From positions 113,348-177,347 of the forward strand of contig CANLLF010000006.1 in NCBI GenBank assembly GCA_947491935.1: DNA of 64,000 nucleotides. The letters are read 5' to 3'. Position numbers and translations under genes: made by a program. Below, in pieces: positions 26,237 to 35,851 of the stretch. This DNA is from an uncultured Roseicyclus sp. (GTDB lineage Bacteria > Pseudomonadota > Alphaproteobacteria > Rhodobacterales > Rhodobacteraceae). Below the pieces are notes generated by a model that did no database searches, was not told the DNA's origin, and was given only the letters and a program-made list of their open reading frames with translations. Within the stretch, counting starts at the first letter, position 1; each line of letters starts with the position of its first letter.

Positions 26237-29200
26237 TCAGCCCGGGATCTCCAGCGTCACCGTCCGGCCGGAGCGTACATATTGCAGGGTCGTCTCGCCA
26301 ATCGCGGCCACCCGTCCGCCATCAAGCCGGTCGCCCACACCTACGCGCACGAAGCGCCCTGAGGACAGGCGCACAAGGGCGCGGCGGTCGGACGGTGTGC
26401 CGGTTACCCCGATCAGGTTCACGTTGCGCAGACGGATGGCGTTGCGTTCTGTCGCGGCGCGGCTGACATCGGCGTTGGAGGGGATATCGGGGCCGGGCGC
26501 CACGGCAGCGGCGGCCACGGCGGTGACGGGCTGTTGCGGTGCGCGATCGGCACTGGCCACGATCTGCGCGATATTGGCGGGCCGTTGAGCAGGCAGAAGC
26601 GACCGCGACGTGGCCAGATCCGAGCCGCCGATGGCTGCGGCCACGGCGCTTTCGACAACCTCGCCGTCAATCAGGCCATCGGCGGCACCCTCGCCGCCAG
26701 GAAAGAGAGAGGCACGGGCCGCGGCCTCTTGCGGAGAAACGGGGCGCTCGGGGGGCCGCACGGCCCCCAATTCATCATTGGTCAAGCCGCCCAGAACCTG
26801 CCGTTCGCGGGTCTCCGACAGGTTCGAGGGGCGCGGCGTGGGCCGGAAAACGGACAGAAGGGCCGCATTGACGTCAATCTCAGGGGGCGCTTCGACGACT
26901 TCGCGGTCTCGCGGGCGCGGCGTTGACGTGACGGGCGGTGGCCCGGCGACCACGAAGGCACCCCCGGGGGTCAGCACGCCGTCCGCGGTCGGCGCCACAA
27001 GGCCCTGCGCGGTCAGGTCGAAATCCGCCCCGAATGCGGGAGGCGGCGGGAAGCGGCGCAACAACTCGCCGGGATTCACGCCGGGATCGGGCAGGGCAAC
27101 GGCATCCAGCGCCGACACTTCCGGATCGATGGAAGCGGTGTAGATCTGATCGAGAAGATCGAAGGGCCGCAGGTCCGGACGCTCGGGCGACCGCGCCCAG
27201 ATGCCATCTTCGGCGTAAAGCGCCTCGGCCTCTTCGATGCTGGGATTTTGGCCCGGATCAATTTCGGGCAGGGGGGGGAGTTCAAATTCGGCATCAATAT
27301 CAAAGATCTGCTCGCCCGCATCTTCGGCGGCGATGTCGGCCTCAGGCGGATCCACCAGAGGTTCCTCCGGCGCAACCTCAAGGCCGATCTCCGGCTCCAA
27401 TGCGGCCAGATCGACGCCATCTGCCGCGGCTTCGTCGGCCAGGGTCGGCTGCGGTGCTTCACTGGCGCCGATCACGGGCGCCGAGGTGAAGGCATCGGGC
27501 GCGATCGGCGCGTCCAGCGGTTCGGCCAGCCCTGCCTGATCGCGATCCGATCCGCCAAAGAGTCGGGCCAGCGGGCTGTCAGGCAGGAACACTGCCGACC
27601 AGATCGCGACCATGGCCAACAGAAGCAACAGGATCACCGTAAGGATCAGCCCGGTGCGGAAGGACGGGCCCGCCGATGGGGTGGCCTTGCGCGCCAGAAG
27701 CCCGGATGTAAAGCCGCCATCTTCGGCCGTTGCCGTTCCATCGCCCGCGGGCACCGCGCCGGGTCCCTCACCGTGGCGGAAGACCGGCTCGGCCATTGCG
27801 CTGTCCGTCGGCACGAGGGGGGTGGCCTCGGCCTTTGATCGCCTGAGACCGGACAGAAGGCCGCCACGTGGTTTTTCGACCGGCGCGGTGGTGCCGCCGG
27901 GGGGCGGGCCGTCAAACGGCGTCGGGCGGCGCTCCGCGCTCAGGCCGGTCGGATTGGTGGGGGGCTGCGGATCGATTTCCACCCGCGGGCGCCGCGCGGA
28001 CGGGGCCCCTGCGGTAGGCTTGGGCTTTGCTTTGCTGGCGGCGCGCACCCGCTCCAACTGCTCGGACAGGCGCGGCATCTTGCTGGCCGCGCCGTCGTCG
28101 GGGGCTGCCCCGGCGGGATCGGGCAGGCCCTCCGGGCGCTCAACCGCCCCCCCAAGGCCGATCCGCGCGGAGCGCTGGCCCACAAGGCTGTCACGGCCGC
28201 CATCGGGTGGCGCAACACGGCCCCGACGGGCGGCAAATCCGGCACTGTCATCCGATGCGGGTTTCGGCCCGGCCGCTTCGCCCCGGATCGCCCGCGCCCG
28301 TTCCCGCGCTTCGGCGGCGGCGGGTGAGGGGGCCGGTGGCAGGTCGGCATCCTCGGGACCGGCATCCTCCACCGGGTCCGGCGCGGGCGTGGCGGCGGCC
28401 TCCGACGAGATCGGCGTCACGGGCCCCGACTGGCTCGGATCGGCTATGGGTTGCACAGTTTGCGCCACGTCAACCGCCGCGGCCATCTGCAAGGCCTCGG
28501 CAAGCGCCGGGTTGTCCGATGCGACCGGTTCGACGATTTCAGGCTCTGGCTCTGGCTCTGGCTCTGGCTCGACAACGGGCGCGGGCTCAGGAACCGCCTC
28601 AACCAAGCTCTCGGGCTCCGGTGCGGGCGGGTCCGCCGCGACCTCAGCCACCACGTCCGTCTCGGGCTCTGAGGCCTCGACCGTATCTTCGGACGCCAAG
28701 GCGGCAACGTCCTCTTCCGGGGCCTCGGGCTCCGGCTCTTCTTCTGGCATGCCGTAGGTGTCTGGGCCAAAGGCGATGCCATCAGCGGCGAAATCGATGC
28801 CCTTGGCTGCGTCGCTCAGATCAAACAGCGGCACGCCGGGGAATCGCTGCATCGGCGGCATCGCGGCAAATCCGGCGCCGACAAAACCGTATTGCAAGGC
28901 AAAGCCCCGGGCTTCGTCCAACGTTTCGCGGGCGACAACCGCGATCTTCACGCGGTCCTCTTCCTGCATGCGCCAATCGTATTCCAGCTCCGAGATCGTG
29001 TAGGGCGTCAGGCCGTCCAGCCCCTCCTCGATCCGAAAGGCCGTCAGCTCCGGATCGCTCGTCGGCGCGGTCAGCGAGGTATAGAGGATCTGGTCATCGG
29101 GCAGGACCAGCAGCGCCTCGAACTCATCGCCTTCCCGGTCCACGGCCTGCGCGCGGAGCGCGGCCAGCGCCTCGGTCAGGTCGGGCACGTCAAGTGCGGT

Positions 29201-29290
29201 CTCTCCGATCATCGCCCAATGGCCCGCGGCCTGGCGATGGGCCAAGGCAATACCATCCGAAGACAGGAAGAGTGCGATATTCACCGTCAA
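26237..29290 (-). CDS. 1017-residue membrane protein with GspL/PilM-like and GspC/PilP-like ends
   Basis: Residues 1-180 (MTVNIALFLSSDGIALAHRQ ... EDRVKIAVVARETLDEA) have the look of an actin-like GspL/PilM/PilN-type cytosolic domain. A long disordered Glu/Pro/Ala-rich stretch follows (residues about 185-540), including an EPEPEPEPE run. One membrane segment lies at about 545-568. A second disordered Pro-rich stretch precedes the last 65 residues, LIGVTGTPSDRRALVRLSSGRFVRVGVGDRL, which resembles the GspC/PilP homology region. The start is TTG 29288-29290 with GAGG six bases before it. No secretion or pilus genes are adjacent. The domain calls are inference by eye. Confidence 0.7.
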   Translation of the reverse strand: MTVNIALFLSSDGIALAHRQAAGHWAMIGETALDVPDLTEALAALRAQAVDREGDEFEALLVLPDDQILYTSLTAPTSDPELTAFRIEEGLDGLTPYTISELEYDWRMQEEDRVKIAVVARETLDEARGFALQYGFVGAGFAAMPPMQRFPGVPLFDLSDAAKGIDFAADGIAFGPDTYGMPEEEPEPEAPEEDVAALASEDTVEASEPETDVVAEVAADPPAPEPESLVEAVPEPAPVVEPEPEPEPEPEIVEPVASDNPALAEALQMAAAVDVAQTVQPIADPSQSGPVTPISSEAAATPAPDPVEDAGPEDADLPPAPSPAAAEARERARAIRGEAAGPKPASDDSAGFAARRGRVAPPDGGRDSLVGQRSARIGLGGAVERPEGLPDPAGAAPDDGAASKMPRLSEQLERVRAASKAKPKPTAGAPSARRPRVEIDPQPPTNPTGLSAERRPTPFDGPPPGGTTAPVEKPRGGLLSGLRRSKAEATPLVPTDSAMAEPVFRHGEGPGAVPAGDGTATAEDGGFTSGLLARKATPSAGPSFRTGLILTVILLLLLAMVAIWSAVFLPDSPLARLFGGSDRDQAGLAEPLDAPIAPDAFTSAPVIGASEAPQPTLADEAAADGVDLAALEPEIGLEVAPEEPLVDPPEADIAAEDAGEQIFDIDAEFELPPLPEIDPGQNPSIEEAEALYAEDGIWARSPERPDLRPFDLLDQIYTASIDPEVSALDAVALPDPGVNPGELLRRFPPPPAFGADFDLTAQGLVAPTADGVLTPGGAFVVAGPPPVTSTPRPRDREVVEAPPEIDVNAALLSVFRPTPRPSNLSETRERQVLGGLTNDELGAVRPPERPVSPQEAAARASLFPGGEGAADGLIDGEVVESAVAAAIGGSDLATSRSLLPAQRPANIAQIVASADRAPQQPVTAVAAAAVAPGPDIPSNADVSRAATERNAIRLRNVNLIGVTGTPSDRRALVRLSSGRFVRVGVGDRLDGGRVAAIGETTLQYVRSGRTVTLEIPG
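28542..28570. repeat. Hexanucleotide microsatellite inside the 1017-residue gene
   Basis: GGCTCT repeated 4 full times plus five bases. In the coding direction it gives alternating Glu-Pro. Unit changes keep the frame, so it would change linker length only. Confidence 0.8.
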
Positions 29291-29440
29291 GTCAGACCTC
29301 AGTCATTCTTCTTTGGGCGTGGCAGACCTGCCACAACCGCCCCCTCTTACAGCGCTTTTCGCGCGGGGAAAACACCTCCCCGCAGCCAATTCCATGGATC
29401 GGCGAGATTCAGTCTAAATCTTTCCGGGGCCTCGCAAAAG

Positions 29441-29470
29441 GGGGCATGGCGGATCATCCGGCCATGCCCC
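29441..29470 (-). terminator. Strong hairpin terminator downstream of the sulfhydrylase gene
   Basis: Ten-base perfect arms GGGGCATGGC / GCCATGCCCC with an inner GGAT / ATCC extension. It lies 60 bp past the stop of the gene at 29530-30822. In that gene's direction it is followed by CTTTTGC. It insulates the next gene on the strand. Confidence 0.7.
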
Positions 29471-29529
29471 GTTCTGTCTCGGCCCCGCGGCCCGATCACG
29501 ATACCGCCGATAAGGTTAACGTTTTGCGA

Positions 29530-30822
29530 TCAGGCCGTTGCGGCGGAAAGCGCCCGGTCCAGATCCGCAATCAGATCGTCGCAATCCTCCGTCCCGATGG
29601 AGACGCGCACCACGTTCGGCGCGGCCCCTGCGGCCTCCTGCTGTTCCGGCGTCAATTGTCGGTGGGTCGTAGAGGCGGAATGGATGATCAGCGAGCGTGT
29701 ATCCCCCAGATTGGCCACATGGCTGAAGATCTCCAGCGAATCGACCAGTTTCACGCAGGCCTCGTAGCCGCCCTTCACCGCGAAGGTGAACAAGGCACCG
29801 GCGCCCTTCGGGCAGACATCCTTGACGCGGTGGTAATAGGGGGAGCTTTCCAGCCCCGCATAAGTCACGAAATCGACGCGCGGATCGGCCTCCAGCCAAT
29901 TGGCGATCTTCACCGCATTCTCCACGTGCCGATCCATGCGGAGCGACAGTGTCTCGATCCCCATCAACGTGTAATGGGCGGCTTGCGGGTTCATCGTCAT
30001 CCCCAGATCGCGCAGGCCAATGGCGATGCCGTGGAACGTGTAGGCCAGCGGCCCGAACGTCTCGTGGAACTTCAACCCGTGATAGGCAGGCTCCGGCGCG
30101 CTCATCGACGGGAACTTGTCGGAGGCCGACCAATCGAACGTGCCGGAATCCACCACACAGCCGCCCGTGACGGTGCCATTGCCGGTCAGGTACTTGGTCG
30201 TGGAGTGCACCACCAACGTTGCCCCATGCTCGATCGGGCGGTGCAGGTAGGGTGTGGCCGTCGTGTTGTCGATGATCAGTGGAATGCCCGCCTCATCGGC
30301 AATATCGGCCACCGCGCGCACATCCATGATATAGCCGCCGGGATTGGCAATCGCCTCGCCGAAGATCGCTCGCGTATCGTCATCCACCGCCGCCTTGATC
30401 GCGGCCAGGTCATCGAAATCAACGAACTTGGCCGACCAGCCAAAGCGCCTGATGGTCTGGCTGAACTGCGTGACCGAACCGCCGTAAAGCCGTGTCGATA
30501 CAACAACATTGCGCCCCGGGGCCATCAACGGGAACAGCGCCATGATCTGCGCCGCGTGCCCCGACGAACAACAGACCGCGCCCGCGCCGCCCTCCAGCGT
30601 GGCAATCCGCTCCTGCAATACCGCCACCGTCGGGTTCGTCAGGCGCGAATAGATGTAGCCGACCTCCTGCAGGTTGAACAAAGCCGCCGCATGTTCGGCA
30701 TCCCGAAACACATAGGCCGTGGTCTGATAAATTGGCGTCTGCCGGGCACCGGTCGCGGGGTCCGGCCGCGCACCTGCATGGATCTGAAGCGTATCGAAGC
30801 CGTAGCTGGGGCCGTCCGTCAT
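29530..30822 (-). CDS. O-acetylhomoserine aminocarboxypropyltransferase / cysteine synthase
   Basis: PLP enzyme of the Cys/Met gamma-family that joins sulfide to O-acetylhomoserine, giving homocysteine for methionine synthesis (MetY type). The 430 residues include GFDTLQIHAG, YSRLTNPTV, SSGHAAQ, and the PLP lysine in HSTTKYLTGNGTVTGG (near residue 205), where the extended GNGTV loop is typical of MetY rather than MetB. The start ATG 30820-30822 follows GGGAGAGAG. It is a single-gene unit bounded by a terminator. A cysteine-forming side activity is possible. Confidence 0.9.
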   Translation of the reverse strand: MTDGPSYGFDTLQIHAGARPDPATGARQTPIYQTTAYVFRDAEHAAALFNLQEVGYIYSRLTNPTVAVLQERIATLEGGAGAVCCSSGHAAQIMALFPLMAPGRNVVVSTRLYGGSVTQFSQTIRRFGWSAKFVDFDDLAAIKAAVDDDTRAIFGEAIANPGGYIMDVRAVADIADEAGIPLIIDNTTATPYLHRPIEHGATLVVHSTTKYLTGNGTVTGGCVVDSGTFDWSASDKFPSMSAPEPAYHGLKFHETFGPLAYTFHGIAIGLRDLGMTMNPQAAHYTLMGIETLSLRMDRHVENAVKIANWLEADPRVDFVTYAGLESSPYYHRVKDVCPKGAGALFTFAVKGGYEACVKLVDSLEIFSHVANLGDTRSLIIHSASTTHRQLTPEQQEAAGAAPNVVRVSIGTEDCDDLIADLDRALSAATA

Positions 30823-31135
30823 GTCTCTCTCCCTCAATCTCTGTTGCCCTCTCCTACGCCAAGCCGCCCCCCGGCTGCAATCGCCCCCCGATCGGGTGCG
30901 GCTCCGGGTGCCCTCCATTCTCCGTCCCAAACACCCCGGCGCCCCTTCCTTGTTTCAAAAATATCCCGGGGGCGTCGCTTCCGGCGACGGGGGCAGCGCC
31001 CCCACCTGAGCTCTGCGAGGCAAAAAGAATGCGGGCAAGGCCCGCGCCGCTGGGTCAAAGCGCGACGGCATGGCACTGGACGCCCCGCAATCAAACAGGC
31101 ACATAGGCCCCAACGAACTTGTGTGGACGCCCGAT
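30823..31135. other. Divergent gap with a GC-rich repeat element
   Basis: About 313 bp between the sulfhydrylase gene and the NDUFA12 gene. It holds the repeat-like motif at 30950-30972 and two nested hairpins after it, including GGGGGC-AGC-GCCCCC at 30989-31003. An ATG at 31070 in frame with NDUFA12 would add 22 residues that do not look like the family, so I leave it out. Promoters for both neighbours should lie here. Confidence 0.5.
30950..31003. repeat. Probable dispersed intergenic repeat with hairpins
   Basis: TTGTTTCAAAAATATCCC followed by GGGGG, then GTCGC-loop-GCGAC and GGGGGC-AGC-GCCCCC. I recall this kind of CAAAAATATCCCGGGGG motif recurring between genes in Rhodobacteraceae genomes; that is memory, not a search. 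It resembles the repeats at 1240 and 63851 in layout: an A-rich core followed by GC-rich hairpins. Confidence 0.45.
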
Positions 31136-31513
31136 ATGCTGAATTTCCTCAAACGCCTCGTCACCTGGTGGGACGGCCAGACCATCGGCACGCAGCTTTT
31201 CACGGCGCGCAATGGCGAGAAGGTGGGCGAAGACGGGCAGGGCAATATCTTCTACCGCAACGCTGACGACAGCAAACGCTGGGTGATCTACAACGGGTTG
31301 GTCGAAGCCTCGCGCGTCGATCCCGAATGGCATGGATGGCTGCACCACACCTGGGATGAGCCACCGTCCGAACGCCCGGTCCCCCACAAATCCTGGGAAA
31401 AGCCGCACCTGCCGAACCTGACGGGCACCGCGCAGGCCTATGCGCCCGCGGGCTCCTTGCGACATGCCGAACCTGCCGACCGCCGCGATTACGAGGCCTG
31501 GAGCCCGGAATAA
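31136..31513 (+). CDS. NADH:ubiquinone oxidoreductase 17.2 kDa-like subunit (NDUFA12)
   Basis: A 125-residue homologue of the mitochondrial complex I accessory subunit NDUFA12, peripheral to the matrix/cytoplasmic arm. Hallmarks: LLKR-like [45 protein letters not shown] [34 protein letters not shown] 31136 gives the family N terminus; an ATG 66 bases earlier would add non-conserved residues. It is followed by mlaD-like and DUF2155 genes, an arrangement seen in relatives. DUF2155 proteins share the odd habit of sitting next to this gene. Confidence 0.9.
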   Translation: MLNFLKRLVTWWDGQTIGTQLFTARNGEKVGEDGQGNIFYRNADDSKRWVIYNGLVEASRVDPEWHGWLHHTWDEPPSERPVPHKSWEKPHLPNLTGTAQAYAPAGSLRHAEPADRRDYEAWSPE

Positions 31514-31582
31514 GCCTGCCGGTGGGTGGCCGCCTGAAATCCGCCCCTTGGCCTTACGCCGCGCGACAGCTATGCCGGTGTC

Positions 31583-32038
31583 ATGGCAGAAACCGATCAT
31601 TCCTTCACTGAAATCGCCACCGGCGCCGTTGTGGTGGCCGCGGCCATCGGCTTTTTCTTCTACGCGTCCGGCACCGGCAGCGTGTCGCAGGCCGGATCTT
31701 ACGAATTGCAGGCCTCGTTCCGCTCCGCCGAGGGGATCTCGGTCGGCACCGAGGTGCGCCTGGGCGGCGTGCAGATCGGAACCGTCACGGGAATGCGACT
31801 GAACCCCGATACGTTCCTGGCCGAAACCACCTTTTCAGTGGCCGACGCGATCATTCTTCCCGATGACAGCGCCATCGCCGTGGCCTCCGAAGGCCTTCTG
31901 GGTGGCTCGTTCGTGGAGGTAATCCCAGGCGGCTCGCCGTTCAATCTGGAGCCGGGCGGCGAGATCCTCGATACGCAATCCTCGGTCAGCCTGATCACGC
32001 TCCTGCTGCGTTTCGTCTCCGGAAGCGATGACGGCTAG
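31583..32038 (+). CDS. mlaD: MlaD family lipid-transport protein (MCE domain)
   Basis: A 151-residue protein with one N-terminal membrane anchor (about residues 12-30, IATGAVVVAAAIGFFFYA) and one MCE domain (YELQASFRSAEGISVGTEVRLGGVQIGTVT). It ends with the hydrophobic C-terminal helix SLITLLLRFVSG that lines the MlaD hexamer pore. MlaD is the periplasmic substrate-binding part of the phospholipid transporter MlaFEDB that maintains outer-membrane asymmetry. The other Mla genes are not adjacent. It lies three bases before the DUF2155 gene. Confidence 0.92.
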   Translation: MAETDHSFTEIATGAVVVAAAIGFFFYASGTGSVSQAGSYELQASFRSAEGISVGTEVRLGGVQIGTVTGMRLNPDTFLAETTFSVADAIILPDDSAIAVASEGLLGGSFVEVIPGGSPFNLEPGGEILDTQSSVSLITLLLRFVSGSDDG

Positions 32039-32041
32039 ATC

Positions 32042-32632
32042 ATGCTGTTCCGCGCGATCCCCATAGCCCTTCTGGCCCTTTCGGTCGCGGCGCCGCCTTT
32101 CGCCTGGGCGCAGCAATTCGACAATTTCGACGGCACCGCCAATGACGCGTTCGAAGGTTTTCAGCTTGAGCCCGGCGAGGCGGTCGACGACACCGATCTG
32201 AGCCTGTCCGATGAGGGCGGGCTGGTGCCGAATGATGCGGGGGCGGGTGATATCACCCTGAACCTCGGAACCAGGCCGCAAGGCACGTTCAGCACCTTTC
32301 CCGGTGTGACCGGCCCCGTCACCTCCGTCAGCCAGCCGGCCACCGGGCAGGGGAGTGTCGTGTCGCTTCGTGCGCTCGACAAGATGTTGGGTCAGCCCAC
32401 GGATATCGAATTGTCGATGGGGCAAACGGTGGTGTTCGGGCGCATTGCGATCCGGGTGATCGAATGCCGCTACCCGGCGGCGGATCCGGGCGGCGATGCC
32501 TTTGCCCATCTCGAAGTGCTCGACCTTGAGGGGGTGACGCTCTTCGACGGCTGGATGATCGCGTCGTCACCGGCGCTGAACGCGCTGGAACATGCGCGAT
32601 ACGATGTGTGGGTTCTGGGCTGCGACGCCTGA
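32042..32632 (+). CDS. DUF2155 periplasmic protein
   Basis: 196 residues with signal peptide (ending APPFAWAQ), a low-complexity acidic stretch, and a C-terminal DUF2155 domain: VVSLRALDKMLGQPTDIELSMGQTVVFGRIAIRVIECRYP, then AFAHLEVLD and LFDGWMIASSPALNALEHARYDVWVLGC. The two cysteines in the domain probably pair. Function unknown. It is almost abutted to mlaD and close to the NDUFA12 gene, so the three are likely one operon. Convergent with aat. Confidence 0.9.
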   Translation: MLFRAIPIALLALSVAAPPFAWAQQFDNFDGTANDAFEGFQLEPGEAVDDTDLSLSDEGGLVPNDAGAGDITLNLGTRPQGTFSTFPGVTGPVTSVSQPATGQGSVVSLRALDKMLGQPTDIELSMGQTVVFGRIAIRVIECRYPAADPGGDAFAHLEVLDLEGVTLFDGWMIASSPALNALEHARYDVWVLGCDA

Positions 32633-32642
32633 GGGCCCCGGA

Positions 32643-33281
32643 TCACACGTCCAATGCCGCGCATGCGGGCAGCGCCATGAAATCCGCAGGTAGCATCAGG
32701 GCATGGGCCAATTGCGCCCGGTAATCGGCACGTGCGATCTCAACTGCGCCCAGGCTTTGCAGATGGTCGGTCACGAATTGGGTGTCGAACAGGATGAACC
32801 CGCCCATCCGCAAGCGGTGCACCAGATGCGCCAGCGCCAGTTTCGAAGCCCCGGTGCGGCGCGAAAACATGCTTTCGCCGAAAAACGCGGCCCCCATCGC
32901 CACGCCGAATACGCCGCCCGCCAGCCCTTCGTCATCCCAGATCTCAACCGAATGGGCCATGCCGCGTGCATGGAGCGCCAGGTAGCAGGCCGACAGGCCA
33001 TCGTTGATCCAGGTCGGTTCCCGGTCCGCACAGCCGTCCAGCACCTCCGAGAAATGGTGATCGATCCGCACGTCATAGCCGCCACGCCGGATCGTGCGCC
33101 GCAGTGAGCGCGAGATGTGGAACGCATCGAGCGGAAACACGCCGCGGCGCTTGGGATCGACCCAGAACACTTCGGGGTCGGCTGCGCCCTCGGACATGGG
33201 AAAAATCCCCGCCGCATAGGCCCGCACCATCAGCTCGGGGCTGATCGCGGGTTGGGGCGGCTGGTACATGTCATGGGCCAT
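32643..33281 (-). CDS. aat: Leucyl/phenylalanyl-tRNA--protein transferase
   Basis: Adds Leu or Phe from aminoacyl-tRNA to N-terminal Lys or Arg of proteins, marking them for ClpSP degradation (bacterial N-end rule). The 212 residues contain AYAAGIFPMSEG, VFWVDPKRRGVFPLD, GGYDVRIDHHFSEV, TWINDGLSACYLALH, GGVFGVAMGAAFFGESMFSR and FDTQFVTDHL, all family blocks. ATG 33279-33281 is chosen because AGGTGA lies five bases before it; ATG 33285-33287 is too close to that site. Downstream of the accBC genes on the same strand, across a hairpin-rich gap. Confidence 0.95.
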   Translation of the reverse strand: MAHDMYQPPQPAISPELMVRAYAAGIFPMSEGAADPEVFWVDPKRRGVFPLDAFHISRSLRRTIRRGGYDVRIDHHFSEVLDGCADREPTWINDGLSACYLALHARGMAHSVEIWDDEGLAGGVFGVAMGAAFFGESMFSRRTGASKLALAHLVHRLRMGGFILFDTQFVTDHLQSLGAVEIARADYRAQLAHALMLPADFMALPACAALDV

Positions 33282-33704
33282 ATCCATCACCTAGGGTCGA
33301 ATTCCTCAAAAGCCCATTAAAACTTGGGTGATTTTCCTCGATTTTGGCCGATTGCTTCAGATTAAGCCGATGTTAAGGCTGTCATGTTGATATGATGGCT
33401 TGGAATTCCAAGATGCCGGGCACAACGCCCGGTTGCAGTTGCGATCGGCTCTCCGGTCCGGCGGATGTCAGGCCCTTTTCGGGCTCCCGGAAACGGGACC
33501 GTCGGATGATCCGATCCACCATGTGCATCCGGACTGCCCAATCCACTGGGCAGCACAATCGGTCTGCTTTCGGGCGGCGCCGCCCTCCTTGCAAATTGCC
33601 GCGACGGGCCGTTTTGGCCCTGAGCGCCTTACTTCCGAGAGGTCCGCATCACGGGGCCGCCATTCATCGGCGCGCCCGGGCCTTCGGCTGCACAATCGCC
33701 GTTG
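33282..33704. ncRNA. Hairpin-packed gap between aat and accC, possible structured RNA
   Basis: 423 bp without a believable gene. Perfect stems follow one another: CCGGGC/GCCCGG (33416-33432), GCCC/GGGC (33472-33484), TCCCG-GAAA-CGGGA with a GNRA tetraloop (33485-33498), TCGGAT/ATCCGA (33502-33514), CTGCCCA/TGGGCAG (33534-33553), GGGCGGC/GCCGCCC (33572-33585), GGGCC/GGCCC (33606-33620), plus the palindrome CTTGGAATTCCAAG (33399-33412). No T-run follows any stem, so these do not look like simple terminators. It does not show the conserved blocks of RNase P RNA or tmRNA that I could look for. Strand and identity are undecided. Confidence 0.4.
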
Positions 33705-35051
<1,347 letters not shown>

Positions 35052-35066
35052 ACGCTCGCCCTTTGG

Positions 35067-35564
35067 TTATTCGATGATCATCAGTGGCGCGCCGTATTCG
35101 ACGGGCGCCTGGTCTTCCACGAGGATGCGCTTGACCGTACCGGCGCGGGGGGCCGGGATCTGGTTCATCGTCTTCATGGCCTCGACGATCAGCAGGGTTT
35201 GCCCCTCCGTCACCTTGTCGCCCACGCTCACGAAGGCGGGCGATCCGGGTTCGGCCTGCAGATAAACGGTGCCCACCATGGGGGAGGTCACGGCGCCGGG
35301 CGCCTGGGCGGGATCCTCGGGGGCTGGTGCCGGGGCCGCTGCCGCAGCAGGGGCCGATGCCGCGGGCGCGGCGGGGGCCGCAGCCGGGGCAGGGGCCGAC
35401 GCTGTGTGCGTCACCACGTTATGCTGCTTGGCGACGCGGACGTTCAGCCAGTCGTTCTCGCCGTACTCGCGCTTCACATGCAGCTCGGTCAGGTCGTTGT
35501 CCTGCAACACCTCTGCCAGCGCCTTGATGAAGGCCACATCCTTGTCGTGCGATCGTTCCGCCAT
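35067..35564 (-). CDS. accB: Acetyl-CoA carboxylase biotin carboxyl carrier protein
   Basis: 165 residues. An N-terminal helical region (1-50) is followed by an Ala/Pro hinge (55-90) and a C-terminal biotinyl domain. The biotin is attached to Lys131 in VEAMKTMNQIP, where the usual AMKLMN reads AMKTMN, a tolerated change next to the lysine. It shuttles the carboxyl group between AccC and the carboxyltransferase AccAD. GGGAGAGGTG precedes ATG 35562-35564. First gene of accBC; its promoter lies in the 287-bp gap shared with preT. Confidence 0.97.
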   Translation of the reverse strand: MAERSHDKDVAFIKALAEVLQDNDLTELHVKREYGENDWLNVRVAKQHNVVTHTASAPAPAAAPAAPAASAPAAAAAPAPAPEDPAQAPGAVTSPMVGTVYLQAEPGSPAFVSVGDKVTEGQTLLIVEAMKTMNQIPAPRAGTVKRILVEDQAPVEYGAPLMIIE

Positions 35565-35774
35565 TCTGCACCTCTCCCCGTCCGCTCTGTCGCGCGCCCC
35601 TCATCCGGGGTCTCTGCCCCAAGCGCTATAGCGCAGGGTTGACCCGGGGAAAAGCCGCCCCGTTCGGACGCATATGGAGGGTTCATCCGCCAATTGCAGC
35701 CACCCCGTGCCCAAAAAGGCGGCAAAACCGGGCAAATGGGTGGCCTGAGGAGACCGGGTGAGCGCTTTGGAAAT

Positions 35775-35790
35775 TTTACCATTTGATAAA
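35775..35790. promoter_or_regulatory. Degenerate RutR-like box upstream of preT
   Basis: TTTACCATTTGATAAA lies 62 bp before the preT start. It keeps the centre ACCATTTG of the perfect box at 40989-41004 and is itself nearly palindromic. It differs from TTGACCAnnTGGTCAA at four positions. The arrangement fits co-regulation of both halves of the pyrimidine island, but binding is unproven. Confidence 0.45.
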
Positions 35791-35851
35791 TTTTTGAACC
35801 CGTGCCAGCCTGATCGCAACCAAGCCAGTCGATCAGCGAGGCCTGCCAGAC

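Noticed and set aside
28542..28570. Phase-variable switch
   Set aside because: The unit is six bases, so copy changes cannot shift the frame; it only alters linker length.
30950..31003. Insertion sequence end or transposon remnant
   Set aside because: No transposase frame, no matching inverted terminal repeat pair at a distance and no target duplication was visible; a small repeat is more likely.
31070..31135. Longer N terminus for the NDUFA12 gene
   Set aside because: The 22 extra residues do not match the family, and ATG 31136 gives the expected start; ribosome-binding support is weak for both.
28027..31266. 1079-codon open frame on the plus strand
   Set aside because: Antisense to the 1017-residue gene and the sulfhydrylase gene; Arg/Pro-rich composition and no motif.
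33399..33700. RNase P RNA, tmRNA or 6S RNA at the hairpin cluster
   Set aside because: I did not find the conserved RNase P block (GAGGAAAGTCC-like), a tmRNA tag and acceptor arm, or the single long bulged rod of 6S RNA. The structure stays unassigned.
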